Shown: positions 28,349-35,627 of the stretch, piece after piece | How the letters are laid out: each line of letters begins with the position of its first letter | Numbering within the stretch: the first letter of the stretch is position 1 | From: Occultella glacieicola | GTDB taxonomy: Bacteria > Actinomycetota > Actinomycetes > Actinomycetales > Beutenbergiaceae | Length of the DNA: 64,000 nucleotides | Assembly (NCBI RefSeq): GCF_004353825.1 | Contig: NZ_SMNA01000004.1 | Location: 372,001-436,000, forward strand | Reading direction: 5' to 3' | Translations under genes and position numbers: made by a program | Notes under the pieces: model-generated | Told to the model about the DNA's origin: nothing | What the model saw: only the letters and a program-made list of their open reading frames with translations | The model's database searches: none

Positions 28349-30697
28349 ATGTTGAGCAGGGTCGGGCAGGCCACGGGCGACGGCGGCGCTTCCGTTCTCC
28401 CGCGGTCCTCGCTGTCCGGGGTGCCCGTCGAGCCGGCCACGATCGCGCCGGGCCGATTGGCCGCGGCGGCCGGTGCGTCGGTTGCCCCGCGCCTGATGCT
28501 GGGAGACCTGCCCACCCTGCAACGCAGCCTCGGGAACCGCGGGGTGAGCCGGCTGATCGCGGCGCAGCGGTCCGCGGCCGTCACCACGGCCGCCGTCCAG
28601 CGCACGACGATCGCGCACAAGGACGCCCCGCCGGTGCACTCCGGCGTCTGGAAGCACGCCACCCAGATGATGCAGGCCCCCGGCGATGCCCGGAAGGAGC
28701 GCGCCGGGGAGGTGGAGGCGCTGGTCGACCCCTTGGAGAAGATCAATCCCATCGGCACGAGCGCCGGCTACGACCCGCTCGGCTGGTACTGGGTCGGTCA
28801 GTTCGTGGTGGCCGGGGTGGCGGCGAACAACGCGCAGCTCGCCCACCAGGGCTGGGTGCGCTTCCACCTCCTGAACGCCACGCTGGGCGGCGACGGCCAC
28901 GACCCGGCCCACCTGGTGCCGACGAAGTCCGCGACGAACACCGGCAACCCGTGGGTCAACTTCGAGTACAACGCGAAGGCGCAGCCGTTCCTCGGCAGGT
29001 GGCTGCACTACCACGTGGAGGTCGGCTACCACCCACCGGGCGCCACCGGCCTCGTCGGCGATCCGCACCTGGCCTTCTTCCCCAGCTCGATCCACGCCGA
29101 GTACAGCACCTGGAATTCGACGACCGGGGTCTGGGACGCCGGGATGACCGTGGACATTCCCGCCAACCAGCTCCAGGTCCCCAACGCCGCCCCGCACACC
29201 CAGACCCACTACATCGACGGCATCTCCCTCGGGGAGTTCGCCATCCTCGGGGTCGACCCGTGGCTGGCCGCGAGGATCGCCAACGCCCACCGCGACCTGG
29301 CCCGGGCGACGACGCTGCAGAAGCTCTACGACGACATCGTCGACTACGCGCAGTTCGACCGCGGCAACCAGCAGTCCCCGCTGTCCGCCGTGAACAACAC
29401 CTGGCCGGTGCTCGAGGCGCTGCTGCGTGGCCACGCCGGGCATCACCTGCGCATCGCCGTCGGGGTCTCGCCCACGGACACCGTGCTCCGCCGGGCCCGG
29501 CTGTCCGTGGCCGAGATCCTGCGCTGGGCCCGCACGGAGCCGGGACGGCTGGCCGCGGCCTGGAAGGTCGGCCAGGAGGTGGTGCTCGCCCTCGAGGCGA
29601 TGCTGTCCGCGCACCAACCCGCGACGTCCACGAACCTCTACCTGACCCTCGAGCAACGGCACGGGCTGGCGTACCTGGCCACGCACGTCGACCCCGACTG
29701 GCCCGCCATGGTGGGCAGGATGAGCCGGGAGGGCGAGGTCTCGATCGCGATCGCCCACGACATGCGCTTCGCGACCGTGGCCCAGCGGCTGGCCGAGCTG
29801 CGGTCCGAGAGCCACCGGGGCGTGCAGGCGATCAACGCGTTGATCGGGGAGTACGCGCGCGGGCTCGGGACGGCGGGCGAGGAGTTCGGGGCCGCGGTGA
29901 AGGCGGTGCCCGCCCAGCTCGGTGCGTCCCTCGGGGCGCTGTCCGTCGCGGCCTCGCGGACCCTGCTGCAGCCGGCGCGGGCGACCATGTCGCTGGACGA
30001 CATCCTGATGGGGATGCAGATGAGTGGGCGCTCGGAGTCCCAGTTCACCAGCACCGTGCCGGGCGTGGAGTCGGCCGTCCGGCAGGCGTATGCCCTGGTG
30101 CGCGGTGAGTTCGAACGGGTGCAGGCCCGGGTGCTCGCCGAGCGGGAGCGGCGGATCCAGGAGGAACGCCGCGAGGCCGAGGAGCGGCGCGTCCGCGATC
30201 AGCAGGAGCGGGACCGCGTCGAGCAGGAGCGCCGGGCCCGGGCGGCCCTCGAGCAGCCGCGCGTCGAGGAGGACCCACGCGATCGCCGTCGGTTCGAGGA
30301 GGACCCACGCGAGCGGCGTCGCTTCGAGGAGGACCCACGCGACCGTCGTCGGTACGAGGAGGACCCACGCGACCGCCGTCGGTACGAGGAGGACCCACGC
30401 GACCGCCGTCGGGAACGATCGCCCGGCGGCGGGCGCTACCAGGGCGACCGGACCTACCGTACCGAGCCGTACCACCTCGGCCAGTTCCACGACCGGCACC
30501 GCTACGACGACCTGCGCGACCCGGGCGAGGACGACGACCGCGGTCGCGGCAACCCGGGCCGGTACGGCCGCTACGAGGGGCCACGATCCCCCTACGGTGA
30601 CCGGCCCCCGTACGGCGACCGGCCCCCCGGCGGCTATCGGGGCCCGCATAGCGGGCGTCGCTACGACGACGACCCCCGCCGTCGACCGAACTACTAG
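28349..30697 (+). CDS. Orphan eCIS-effector-like protein: loading-type N-terminus, nuclease-like domain, charged repeat tail
   Basis: 782 residues from the ATG at 28349; the longer frame from 28157 overlaps the VOC gene. Residues about 54-75 contain LQRSLGNRGVSRLIAAQR and then VQRTTIA, matching the short motif (LQR..GN..V.RL...VQR) carried by DUF4157-type and other cargo proteins of extracellular contractile injection systems. Around 170-215 it has FHLLNATLGGDGHDPAHLVPT followed by N and H residues and GRWLHYHVEVGY, the pattern of endonuclease-like toxin domains linked to those proteins. A long helical middle follows, then a Glu/Arg coiled coil (about 583-640), five 10-residue repeats, and a Gly/Arg/Tyr/Asp-rich tail. 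No eCIS structural gene is in the window. The assignment rests on motif resemblance. Confidence 0.5.
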   Translation: MLSRVGQATGDGGASVLPRSSLSGVPVEPATIAPGRLAAAAGASVAPRLMLGDLPTLQRSLGNRGVSRLIAAQRSAAVTTAAVQRTTIAHKDAPPVHSGVWKHATQMMQAPGDARKERAGEVEALVDPLEKINPIGTSAGYDPLGWYWVGQFVVAGVAANNAQLAHQGWVRFHLLNATLGGDGHDPAHLVPTKSATNTGNPWVNFEYNAKAQPFLGRWLHYHVEVGYHPPGATGLVGDPHLAFFPSSIHAEYSTWNSTTGVWDAGMTVDIPANQLQVPNAAPHTQTHYIDGISLGEFAILGVDPWLAARIANAHRDLARATTLQKLYDDIVDYAQFDRGNQQSPLSAVNNTWPVLEALLRGHAGHHLRIAVGVSPTDTVLRRARLSVAEILRWARTEPGRLAAAWKVGQEVVLALEAMLSAHQPATSTNLYLTLEQRHGLAYLATHVDPDWPAMVGRMSREGEVSIAIAHDMRFATVAQRLAELRSESHRGVQAINALIGEYARGLGTAGEEFGAAVKAVPAQLGASLGALSVAASRTLLQPARATMSLDDILMGMQMSGRSESQFTSTVPGVESAVRQAYALVRGEFERVQARVLAERERRIQEERREAEERRVRDQQERDRVEQERRARAALEQPRVEEDPRDRRRFEEDPRERRRFEEDPRDRRRYEEDPRDRRRYEEDPRDRRRERSPGGGRYQGDRTYRTEPYHLGQFHDRHRYDDLRDPGEDDDRGRGNPGRYGRYEGPRSPYGDRPPYGDRPPGGYRGPHSGRRYDDDPRRRPNY
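30266..30415 (+). repeat. Five tandem 30-bp repeats encoding EEDPRDRRR(F/Y)
   Basis: Five copies of a 30-base unit starting gaggaggacccacgcga, differing only at a few positions, encode a highly charged decapeptide near the C-terminus of the effector-like protein. The near identity at DNA level implies recent expansion. Confidence 0.9.
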
Positions 30698-31401
30698 CCC
30701 TCGGCCAGCAGCACCGGGCCCTCGTCCCGGCCGCGGTTGTCGAGCACGAGCGGGCGCACGCCCTCGACCCGGTACCGGAGATGGGTGATGCCCTCGCCCT
30801 CGATCACGCGGATCGGAATCAGCTCGATCCCCTCCTTGGCGCCGAGACCGAGGCCGGGGCCGAGCAGTCGCAGCCCGTCGCCGAGCAGCACCGGGGCGAC
30901 ATGCAGTTCGAGCTCGTCCAGCAGACCGAGCGCGAGGACCTGACGGACCAGCGAGCCCCCGCCGGCGACCTGCACGTCCTTGCCACCCGCGTGCTCCTTC
31001 GCCTGTGCGACGGCGCTCGCGACGCCGTCGGTGACGTACGTGAAGCTGGTGCCGCCGCCACGGTGCAGCACCGGCCGCGGACGGTGCGTGACCACGAACA
31101 CCGGGGCCCGGAACGGGGGCACCTCACCCCAGGGGACCTCACCGCCGTCGGCCATCCGCCGGCCCATGACGTAGGCGCCCGCGGCCGCGAACGTCTCCGC
31201 GATGTTGTCCGAGTTCGTGGTGCGCTCGCCGCCGGCGAAGCCCTGGCGCTCGCGCCAGGCCGCGGCGTCGGTGGCCCAGCGGGTCACGCGGAAGAACCCG
31301 GCGGCTTCCGCGCTCTCCAGCCAGTCGGCGGTGTCGGCGGCCCGGGTGCCGGCGTAGCAGCCGTCGAGCGAGATCGACATCTGTGCGGTGACCTTGGTCA
31401 T
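30694..31401 (-). CDS. Dihydrofolate reductase family (RibD C-terminal-like) protein
   Basis: 235 residues. MTKVTAQMSISLDGCYAGTR, AYVMGRRMADGGEVPWG, VFVVTHRPRP, KDVQVAGGGSLVRQVLALGLLDELELHVAPVLLGDGLRLL. NADPH-binding reductase fold; substrate unknown. Its stop overlaps that of the convergent effector-like gene. It is the third gene of the ArsR-SRPBCC-reductase unit, preceded by its own AGGCAGGA ribosome binding site. Confidence 0.83.
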   Translation of the reverse strand: MTKVTAQMSISLDGCYAGTRAADTADWLESAEAAGFFRVTRWATDAAAWRERQGFAGGERTTNSDNIAETFAAAGAYVMGRRMADGGEVPWGEVPPFRAPVFVVTHRPRPVLHRGGGTSFTYVTDGVASAVAQAKEHAGGKDVQVAGGGSLVRQVLALGLLDELELHVAPVLLGDGLRLLGPGLGLGAKEGIELIPIRVIEGEGITHLRYRVEGVRPLVLDNRGRDEGPVLLAEG

Positions 31402-31437
31402 GATCGTTGTCCTGCCTTCGTGGAAAGTCGGGTCTGG

Positions 31438-31905
31438 TCAGCCGGCGAGCGACGCGCCGAGCGCGTCCAACAGCCCCCGGGTGCCCTCCTCGCGGCCCGC
31501 GGGATCGTCGAGGCCGTCGAAGTGGGCGCCCTGCTCGGTGTAGGTGAGGCGGGTGGAGCCGCCGTCCGGCTCGAGTGTGATCGTCACCAACGAGGTGGAC
31601 ATGTGCCGGTCGTCGACCCACATGTCGTAGGTGAACACGATCCGGACGAGGTCGACGATGTCGGTGTAGGTCGAGTGGTAGCGCGAGCGTGGGCCGCCGT
31701 GCCATTGGCCGTTCTCGGTGCCGTGCCCGCCGACCCGGAAGTCGTGGGACTTCTCGGTCCGGGTGAAGTCGGGTTCGGTGGAGAACCAGAGGTCCCGCGC
31801 GTCGTTGTCCGAGAGTGCGTGCCAGACCCGCTCCGGCGCCGCCGGGTAGGTCCTCTCGATGACGAACGTCGCGTGCGTCTGGCTGCGTTCAATCTGGGTG
31901 TCCAT
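31438..31905 (-). CDS. SRPBCC/AHSA1-type protein
   Basis: 155 residues. ATFVIERTYPAAPERVWHALSDNDARDLWF is the standard N-terminus of the AHSA1 (activator of Hsp90 ATPase homolog) START-like fold; STSLVTITLEPDGGSTRLTYTEQGAHFDG is the matching C-terminal half. It is a ligand-binding pocket protein. One base separates its start from the ArsR stop, a typical pairing in which the two are co-regulated. Confidence 0.85.
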   Translation of the reverse strand: MDTQIERSQTHATFVIERTYPAAPERVWHALSDNDARDLWFSTEPDFTRTEKSHDFRVGGHGTENGQWHGGPRSRYHSTYTDIVDLVRIVFTYDMWVDDRHMSTSLVTITLEPDGGSTRLTYTEQGAHFDGLDDPAGREEGTRGLLDALGASLAG

Positions 31906-31906
31906 C

Positions 31907-32245
31907 TCAGTTCTCCTTCGTGGTGTCCGGGGTGAGGAAGTCGCCGAGCCGGTCGAGCCGGCGTTCGGCGGGTAGCCGTTGGCGCCCGATCCACTCGGCG
32001 CCGGGGGTCAGGGCCTCGACGGCGAGCTGGAACGTGCGGACCCGGCCCACCTTCGAGGAGGTGACCAGGCCGGCCCGCTCCAGCACGCTCAGGTGCTGCA
32101 GCAGGGACGGCAGGGCCATCTCGAACGGCCGGGCCAGTTCGCTGACCGAGGCCGGTCCGCGGACGAGCCGTTCGATCAGGGCGCGTCGCGTGGGATCCGA
32201 GAGGGCATGGAACACCCGGTCCAGGTCCTCACGATGCTTAGGCAT
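31907..32245 (-). CDS. ArsR family regulator
   Basis: 112 residues from the ATG at 32245 (MPKHREDLDRVFHALSDPTRRALIERLVRGPASVSELARPFEMALPS). Winged helix-turn-helix with LLQHLSVLERAGLVTSSKVGRVRTFQL as recognition helix and wing. No cysteine metal site, so it is the SRPBCC-linked kind rather than a metal sensor. A promoter places the transcription start at the start codon itself, so the mRNA is probably leaderless. Confidence 0.9.
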   Translation of the reverse strand: MPKHREDLDRVFHALSDPTRRALIERLVRGPASVSELARPFEMALPSLLQHLSVLERAGLVTSSKVGRVRTFQLAVEALTPGAEWIGRQRLPAERRLDRLGDFLTPDTTKEN

Positions 32246-32281
32246 GTACCTAACTATTGACCGGCCGGGCGACCGCGTCAA
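32238..32281 (-). promoter_or_regulatory. ArsR operon promoter and overlapping operator
   Basis: On the minus strand TTGACG (32281-32276), a 17-base spacer and AATAGT (32258-32253) form a good sigma-70 promoter. The expected start is at or next to the ATG. The palindrome TTAGG-CATGTA-CCTAA (32238-32253) covers the -10 edge and start codon and is the likely autoregulatory operator. Confidence 0.6.
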
Positions 32282-32338
32282 CCCCGGGTTCGTCGACGGG
32301 GCAGCCGGCACCCGCGCGCGGGCCCGACGACTCACGGA

Positions 32339-33661
32339 ATGGACAACCCCGGGTTGAAGCGGTTGACTCCTGCGGTGCCGCGCCTCCGCAACCCGATGAT
32401 CGCCACCCTCGTCAACCTCCGAGGCAACGGTCGCGCGGCCATCTACACCGAGCCCCTCTGGGGCCTTTCGATGATGCTGGTGCTGCCCTACGCCTCGGTG
32501 TACATGCTGGCCCTGGGCCTGAACGACCCCCAGATCGGCCTGCTGGCCACCATCTCGATCCTCTCGCAGGTGGTCTTCGGGCTGCTCAGCGGGGTGATCA
32601 CGGACAAGCTCGGGCGTCGCCGGACCACGGCGATCTTCGACATCATCGCCTGGGCGGTCCCCTGCCTGATCTGGGCGTTCGCGCAGGACTTCTGGTGGTT
32701 CCTGATCGCCTCCATCATCAACGGTGTCTGGCAGGTCACCCAGAACTCGTGGGACTGCCTGCTCGTGGAGGACGTCGACCGGTCCGAGATCCCCAAGGTC
32801 TACTCGCTGGTCAAGGTGGCGGGCGAGTTCTCGGCACTCTTCGCGCCGATCGCCGCTCTCCTGGTGGCGAACCTCGGCCTGGAACTCGCGGTGCGGATCC
32901 TCTACCTCAACGCGTTCGTGATCATCTCGCTGAAGGTCTGGCTCCTCTACCGGTACTCCACCGAGACGGCGACCGGGCTGGTCCGGATGGAGCAGACGCG
33001 CGGGATCAGCATCTGGAGATCGCTGTGGGAGTACCGCAGCGTGCTCGGGCTGATCGTCCGCTCGAAGGGCACCATCTTCTCCCTGGCGATCGCCGCGATC
33101 GTGGGCGCCGTGGTGCTCGTGAACGGCATCTTCTGGCAGGTGGTGGTCAACCAGCGTCTCGGCGTCCCCGACGCCCTCCTGCCGTTCTTCCCGATGATCC
33201 GCTCGCTGCTGTCCGTCGTGTTCTTCTTCACGATCATCCCGCGGCTGACCCATGCCAGCGCCCTGAAGATGCCGACGCTCATCGGTTTCTCCGTGTACCT
33301 CGCCGGGCAGTTGCTGCTGGTGAGCATCCCGGCCGCCGACGGCTCCGCCACGGCGTCGACCTACCTGCTCCTCGCCGGCTGCCTGCTGCTCGACGCGTTC
33401 GGCGCCGGGATCCTGTTCATGCTGTCGGAGTCGTTGGTCGCCCTGCACGTGGATCGCAACGAACGCTCCCGCGTGATGGCCATCCAACGCACCACGGTGA
33501 TGCTGGCCACCGCGCCCTTCGGCTGGATCAGCGGCTGGCTGTCCGGCATGGACCGGAACTGGCCGTTCCTGCTGACCTCGGTGCTGCTGGTGATCGGCCT
33601 CGTGGTCACGGCACGGTTCTGGACGACCACGCACGAGGAGACCCACGCCGTCGAGGCCTGA
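32339..33661 (+). CDS. MFS transporter
   Basis: 440 residues with about 12 hydrophobic segments. Between helices 2 and 3 there is the MFS motif GVITDKLGRRRTT. LNDPQIGLLATISILSQVVFGLLSG and the C-terminal half (APFGWISGWLSGMDRNWPF) follow the usual pattern. Cytoplasmic membrane carrier, substrate unknown. Alone, divergent from the ArsR operon. Confidence 0.85.
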   Translation: MDNPGLKRLTPAVPRLRNPMIATLVNLRGNGRAAIYTEPLWGLSMMLVLPYASVYMLALGLNDPQIGLLATISILSQVVFGLLSGVITDKLGRRRTTAIFDIIAWAVPCLIWAFAQDFWWFLIASIINGVWQVTQNSWDCLLVEDVDRSEIPKVYSLVKVAGEFSALFAPIAALLVANLGLELAVRILYLNAFVIISLKVWLLYRYSTETATGLVRMEQTRGISIWRSLWEYRSVLGLIVRSKGTIFSLAIAAIVGAVVLVNGIFWQVVVNQRLGVPDALLPFFPMIRSLLSVVFFFTIIPRLTHASALKMPTLIGFSVYLAGQLLLVSIPAADGSATASTYLLLAGCLLLDAFGAGILFMLSESLVALHVDRNERSRVMAIQRTTVMLATAPFGWISGWLSGMDRNWPFLLTSVLLVIGLVVTARFWTTTHEETHAVEA

Positions 33662-33684
33662 CGCCGGCGGGCGGAGGACCACGG

Positions 33685-33900
33685 ATGCTGAACACGTCCG
33701 GACAGATCACGGGCGACGGCGCAACGTCGGTTTTGTGCTGGATCCTCGCCGTGCGCGGACCAGGTCGGGCAGAACCATGGTCGACGGCGCAGCGTCGGTC
33801 GGTCGGTCGGGCCCGCTGCCCGCGTGGTCGAGACGGCCGGTCGGCTGGCCCGCCGGGCCGACCTGCAGCGGACCACGATCGCGGCGGAACTGAAAGCGAC
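33685..33900 (+). pseudogene. Decayed N-terminal copies of the effector-like gene
   Basis: MLNTSGQITGDGATSVL, from the ATG at 33687, parallels MLSRVGQATGDGGASVL at the start of the 28349 gene, with similar DNA (gggcgacggcg). A second, frameshifted echo begins at 33765 (ggtcgggcag then RTMVDGAASVGRSGPLP). At about 33860 LQRTTIAAE resembles VQRTTIAHK. No open frame joins these parts. I read it as fragments of one or two old duplicates. Confidence 0.45.
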
Positions 33901-33954
33901 CGCGACGTGTCCGAGGCCGGCAAGGCCCGGTCCTGTGGGTGCGGGCGTCCGACC

Positions 33955-34065
33955 GCTCGGGGTTCCGCAGCCAGGAACCTCCGCCCTCGCCTACGCCAGG
34001 GCGGTGGAGGGACACCACCATGCACGCCGGTTCGACTCCGGCTGGCGTCTCCACGCCGGCGTTCG
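33955..34065 (+). other. Cluster of consecutive hairpins, possible structured RNA
   Basis: Within about 110 bases: GGTTCC-GCAGCCA-GGAACC, GCCCT...AGGGC, GGTGG-AGGGACA-CCACC, GCCGG-TTCGACT-CCGGC (T-arm-like) and GGCGT-CTCC-ACGCC. A purine-rich, A-rich stretch follows (34081-34125). No acceptor or D-arm pairs with the T-arm-like element, so this is not a complete tRNA. With the relic before it, it fills the 525-base gap between the MFS gene and the LacI gene. Confidence 0.35.
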
Positions 34066-34186
34066 AGCCGTGCGACGCTTTACGAAGACAGCAAAGGAAA
34101 GCAAAGACGCCAAAGGGGAGCAACGATGGCACCGCCCCGGAACCCGGTCAAGCCGACCGTCGGTGCCCTACGCCCGCCGCTGTCGG

Positions 34187-35485
34187 TCACTCCGGCGTCG
34201 TGGTCACGTCCAGGTGGAGATCGGTGCCGGTGGCGCGCAGGATACGGCGCAGCGACGGGATCGTCGGGCTCACGGCATCCGCCTCGTACCTCGCGATCAT
34301 CGCCTGGGAGGTGCCCGCGGCTGTGGCCAGTGCCGACTGGGTCATGCCGGCCCGTGCGCGGGCGTCCCGGATCAGCATCGCCGGGCTCGGGGCCTCATAT
34401 CTGATCTGATATGGCACGGCCGGGTTGAATGCCGCTGCCCGGCCGAGGGTGCTCGATCGCACGACCAGCCGGTGTTTGACCACGGCCCGACGTGGCGGAG
34501 CCTCCGGCTCGGCGATCCTGGCGATGAGCAGGTTCAGGGCCTGGGTCGCGAAGTCGCTCATGTCCGGGGCGATCGTGGTCAGCGGTGGCCACGAGTACTC
34601 ACCTTCCGGTGCGTTGTCCCAGCCGAGCACCGCGACGTCGTCGGGCACGCGAAGCCCGAGTGAGGCGAGCGCGTGCAACGCTCCGACGGCGAGCAGGTCG
34701 GTGGCGCACAGCAGCGCGTCGGGCCGGGATCCCGACTCGAACGCCGCCAGCGTGCGTGCGAAACCCTCGGACCGGCTGAACTCGCTGGTCTCGATGCGGG
34801 TGAGCTCGGGCGGGTGCTGCTCGGTGGCCAGCACCTGCTCGATGCCCCCGATGCGCAGCGACGAGGCACGCCGATGGGAGGGGCCGATCTCATCGCCGAG
34901 GAAGGCCAGGCGGCGCCTGCCCAGGTTGAGCATGTGCCGGGTGGCCTCCCGCGCCGAGGCCCCGTTGTCGATGCTGACGTGGTCCAGACCCCCGGACTCG
35001 GGCTGTTCGCCGAGCAGAACGACCGGGGTATCGCTGCGCAGGGCACCGATCTCGGTGCCGGTCAGGCGCGACGGACTCAGCATGACGCCGTCGGTGAACC
35101 GCACCGCATAGCCGCGCGCGGCCGCCGTCTCCCTGGCGATCGAGTGCCCGGTCTCGTCGATGAGCACCGTGTAGTCGTCCTCGCGTGCGCGCTGCACGAT
35201 CGAGCGGGCCAGATCCGCGTAGTACGGCGTCTCGAGGTCGGGCACGGAGACCGCGAGCAGGCCGGTGCGGCCGTGACGGAGCTGACGTCCGGCCAGGTTC
35301 GCGCGGTAGCCCAGTTCCGCGATCGCCCGCTCGACGCGTCGCCTCGTCGCCGGCCCCACGTTCGGGCGGCCGTGGATGACGTTCGAGACCGTCTTCCACG
35401 AGACCCCCGCCGCGGCGGCCACGTCCTTGATGCCGACGGAACGTGGCTGGGACTGACGCGCAGACGGATATGTCGGATCTGACAT
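34187..35485 (-). CDS. LacI family regulator with an extra C-terminal XRE-type DNA-binding domain
   Basis: 432 residues from the ATG at 35485. N-terminal LacI helix-turn-helix and hinge (VGIKDVAAAAGVSWKTVSNV, ATRRRVERAIAELGYRANLAGRQL), a periplasmic-binding-protein-like core (TDGVMLSPSRL, DNGASAREATRHMLNLG, DALLCATDLLAVGALHAL, VAVLGWDNAPEGEYSWPPLTTI) and then, in the same frame at residues about 368-430, LIRDARARAGMTQSALATAAG with TSQAMIARYEADAVSPTIPSL, a clear Cro/C1-type helix-turn-helix. LacI proteins normally end before this. It is divergent from a sugar ABC operon, which it presumably represses. Confidence 0.88.
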   Translation of the reverse strand: MSDPTYPSARQSQPRSVGIKDVAAAAGVSWKTVSNVIHGRPNVGPATRRRVERAIAELGYRANLAGRQLRHGRTGLLAVSVPDLETPYYADLARSIVQRAREDDYTVLIDETGHSIARETAAARGYAVRFTDGVMLSPSRLTGTEIGALRSDTPVVLLGEQPESGGLDHVSIDNGASAREATRHMLNLGRRRLAFLGDEIGPSHRRASSLRIGGIEQVLATEQHPPELTRIETSEFSRSEGFARTLAAFESGSRPDALLCATDLLAVGALHALASLGLRVPDDVAVLGWDNAPEGEYSWPPLTTIAPDMSDFATQALNLLIARIAEPEAPPRRAVVKHRLVVRSSTLGRAAAFNPAVPYQIRYEAPSPAMLIRDARARAGMTQSALATAAGTSQAMIARYEADAVSPTIPSLRRILRATGTDLHLDVTTTPE

Positions 35486-35547
35486 ACCGAAGACCCTATA
35501 CGGCGGCTCACCGGAACTCAGGCCTCCATGGACACGCAATTCCCTGC

Positions 35548-35596
35548 TTGACAGCGTCGTCCGTGCTCATGCCACACTCGTCTAACGTTGTACTGC
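35548..35596 (+). promoter_or_regulatory. Promoter and operator half-site of the first sugar ABC operon
   Basis: TTGACA at 35548-35553 is a consensus -35; the -10 is unclear (CACACT at 35573 would need a 19-base spacer). Just downstream AACGTTGTACT (35584-35594) is, on the other strand, AGTACAACGTT, matching AGTACAACG in the operator at 44356-44381, so it may be a LacI-type site. Confidence 0.45.
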
Positions 35597-35627
35597 TTGT
35601 CACCGCAGCCAGGCCCCTAGGAGAACC

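Noticed and set aside
30266-30415. CRISPR-like array
   Set aside because: The 30-bp repeats are directly adjacent without spacers and lie in frame within a gene.
28148-30649. Minus-strand frame of 833 codons opposite the effector-like gene
   Set aside because: Low-complexity Val/Leu/His/Arg composition caused by codon bias; the plus frame has coherent motifs and repeats.
33990-34050. A second tRNA suggested by GCCGG-TTCGACT-CCGGC followed by seven bases and TCCA
   Set aside because: No acceptor partner for TGGCGTC at tRNA distance, no D-arm with GG, and the neighbouring 7-base loop lacks T33. A permuted reading was also tried and the anticodon stem does not pair. Kept only as a hairpin cluster.
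33939-34409. 156-codon plus-strand frame across the hairpins into the LacI 3' end
   Set aside because: Composition typical of spurious frames over structured RNA; half of it is antisense to the LacI gene.
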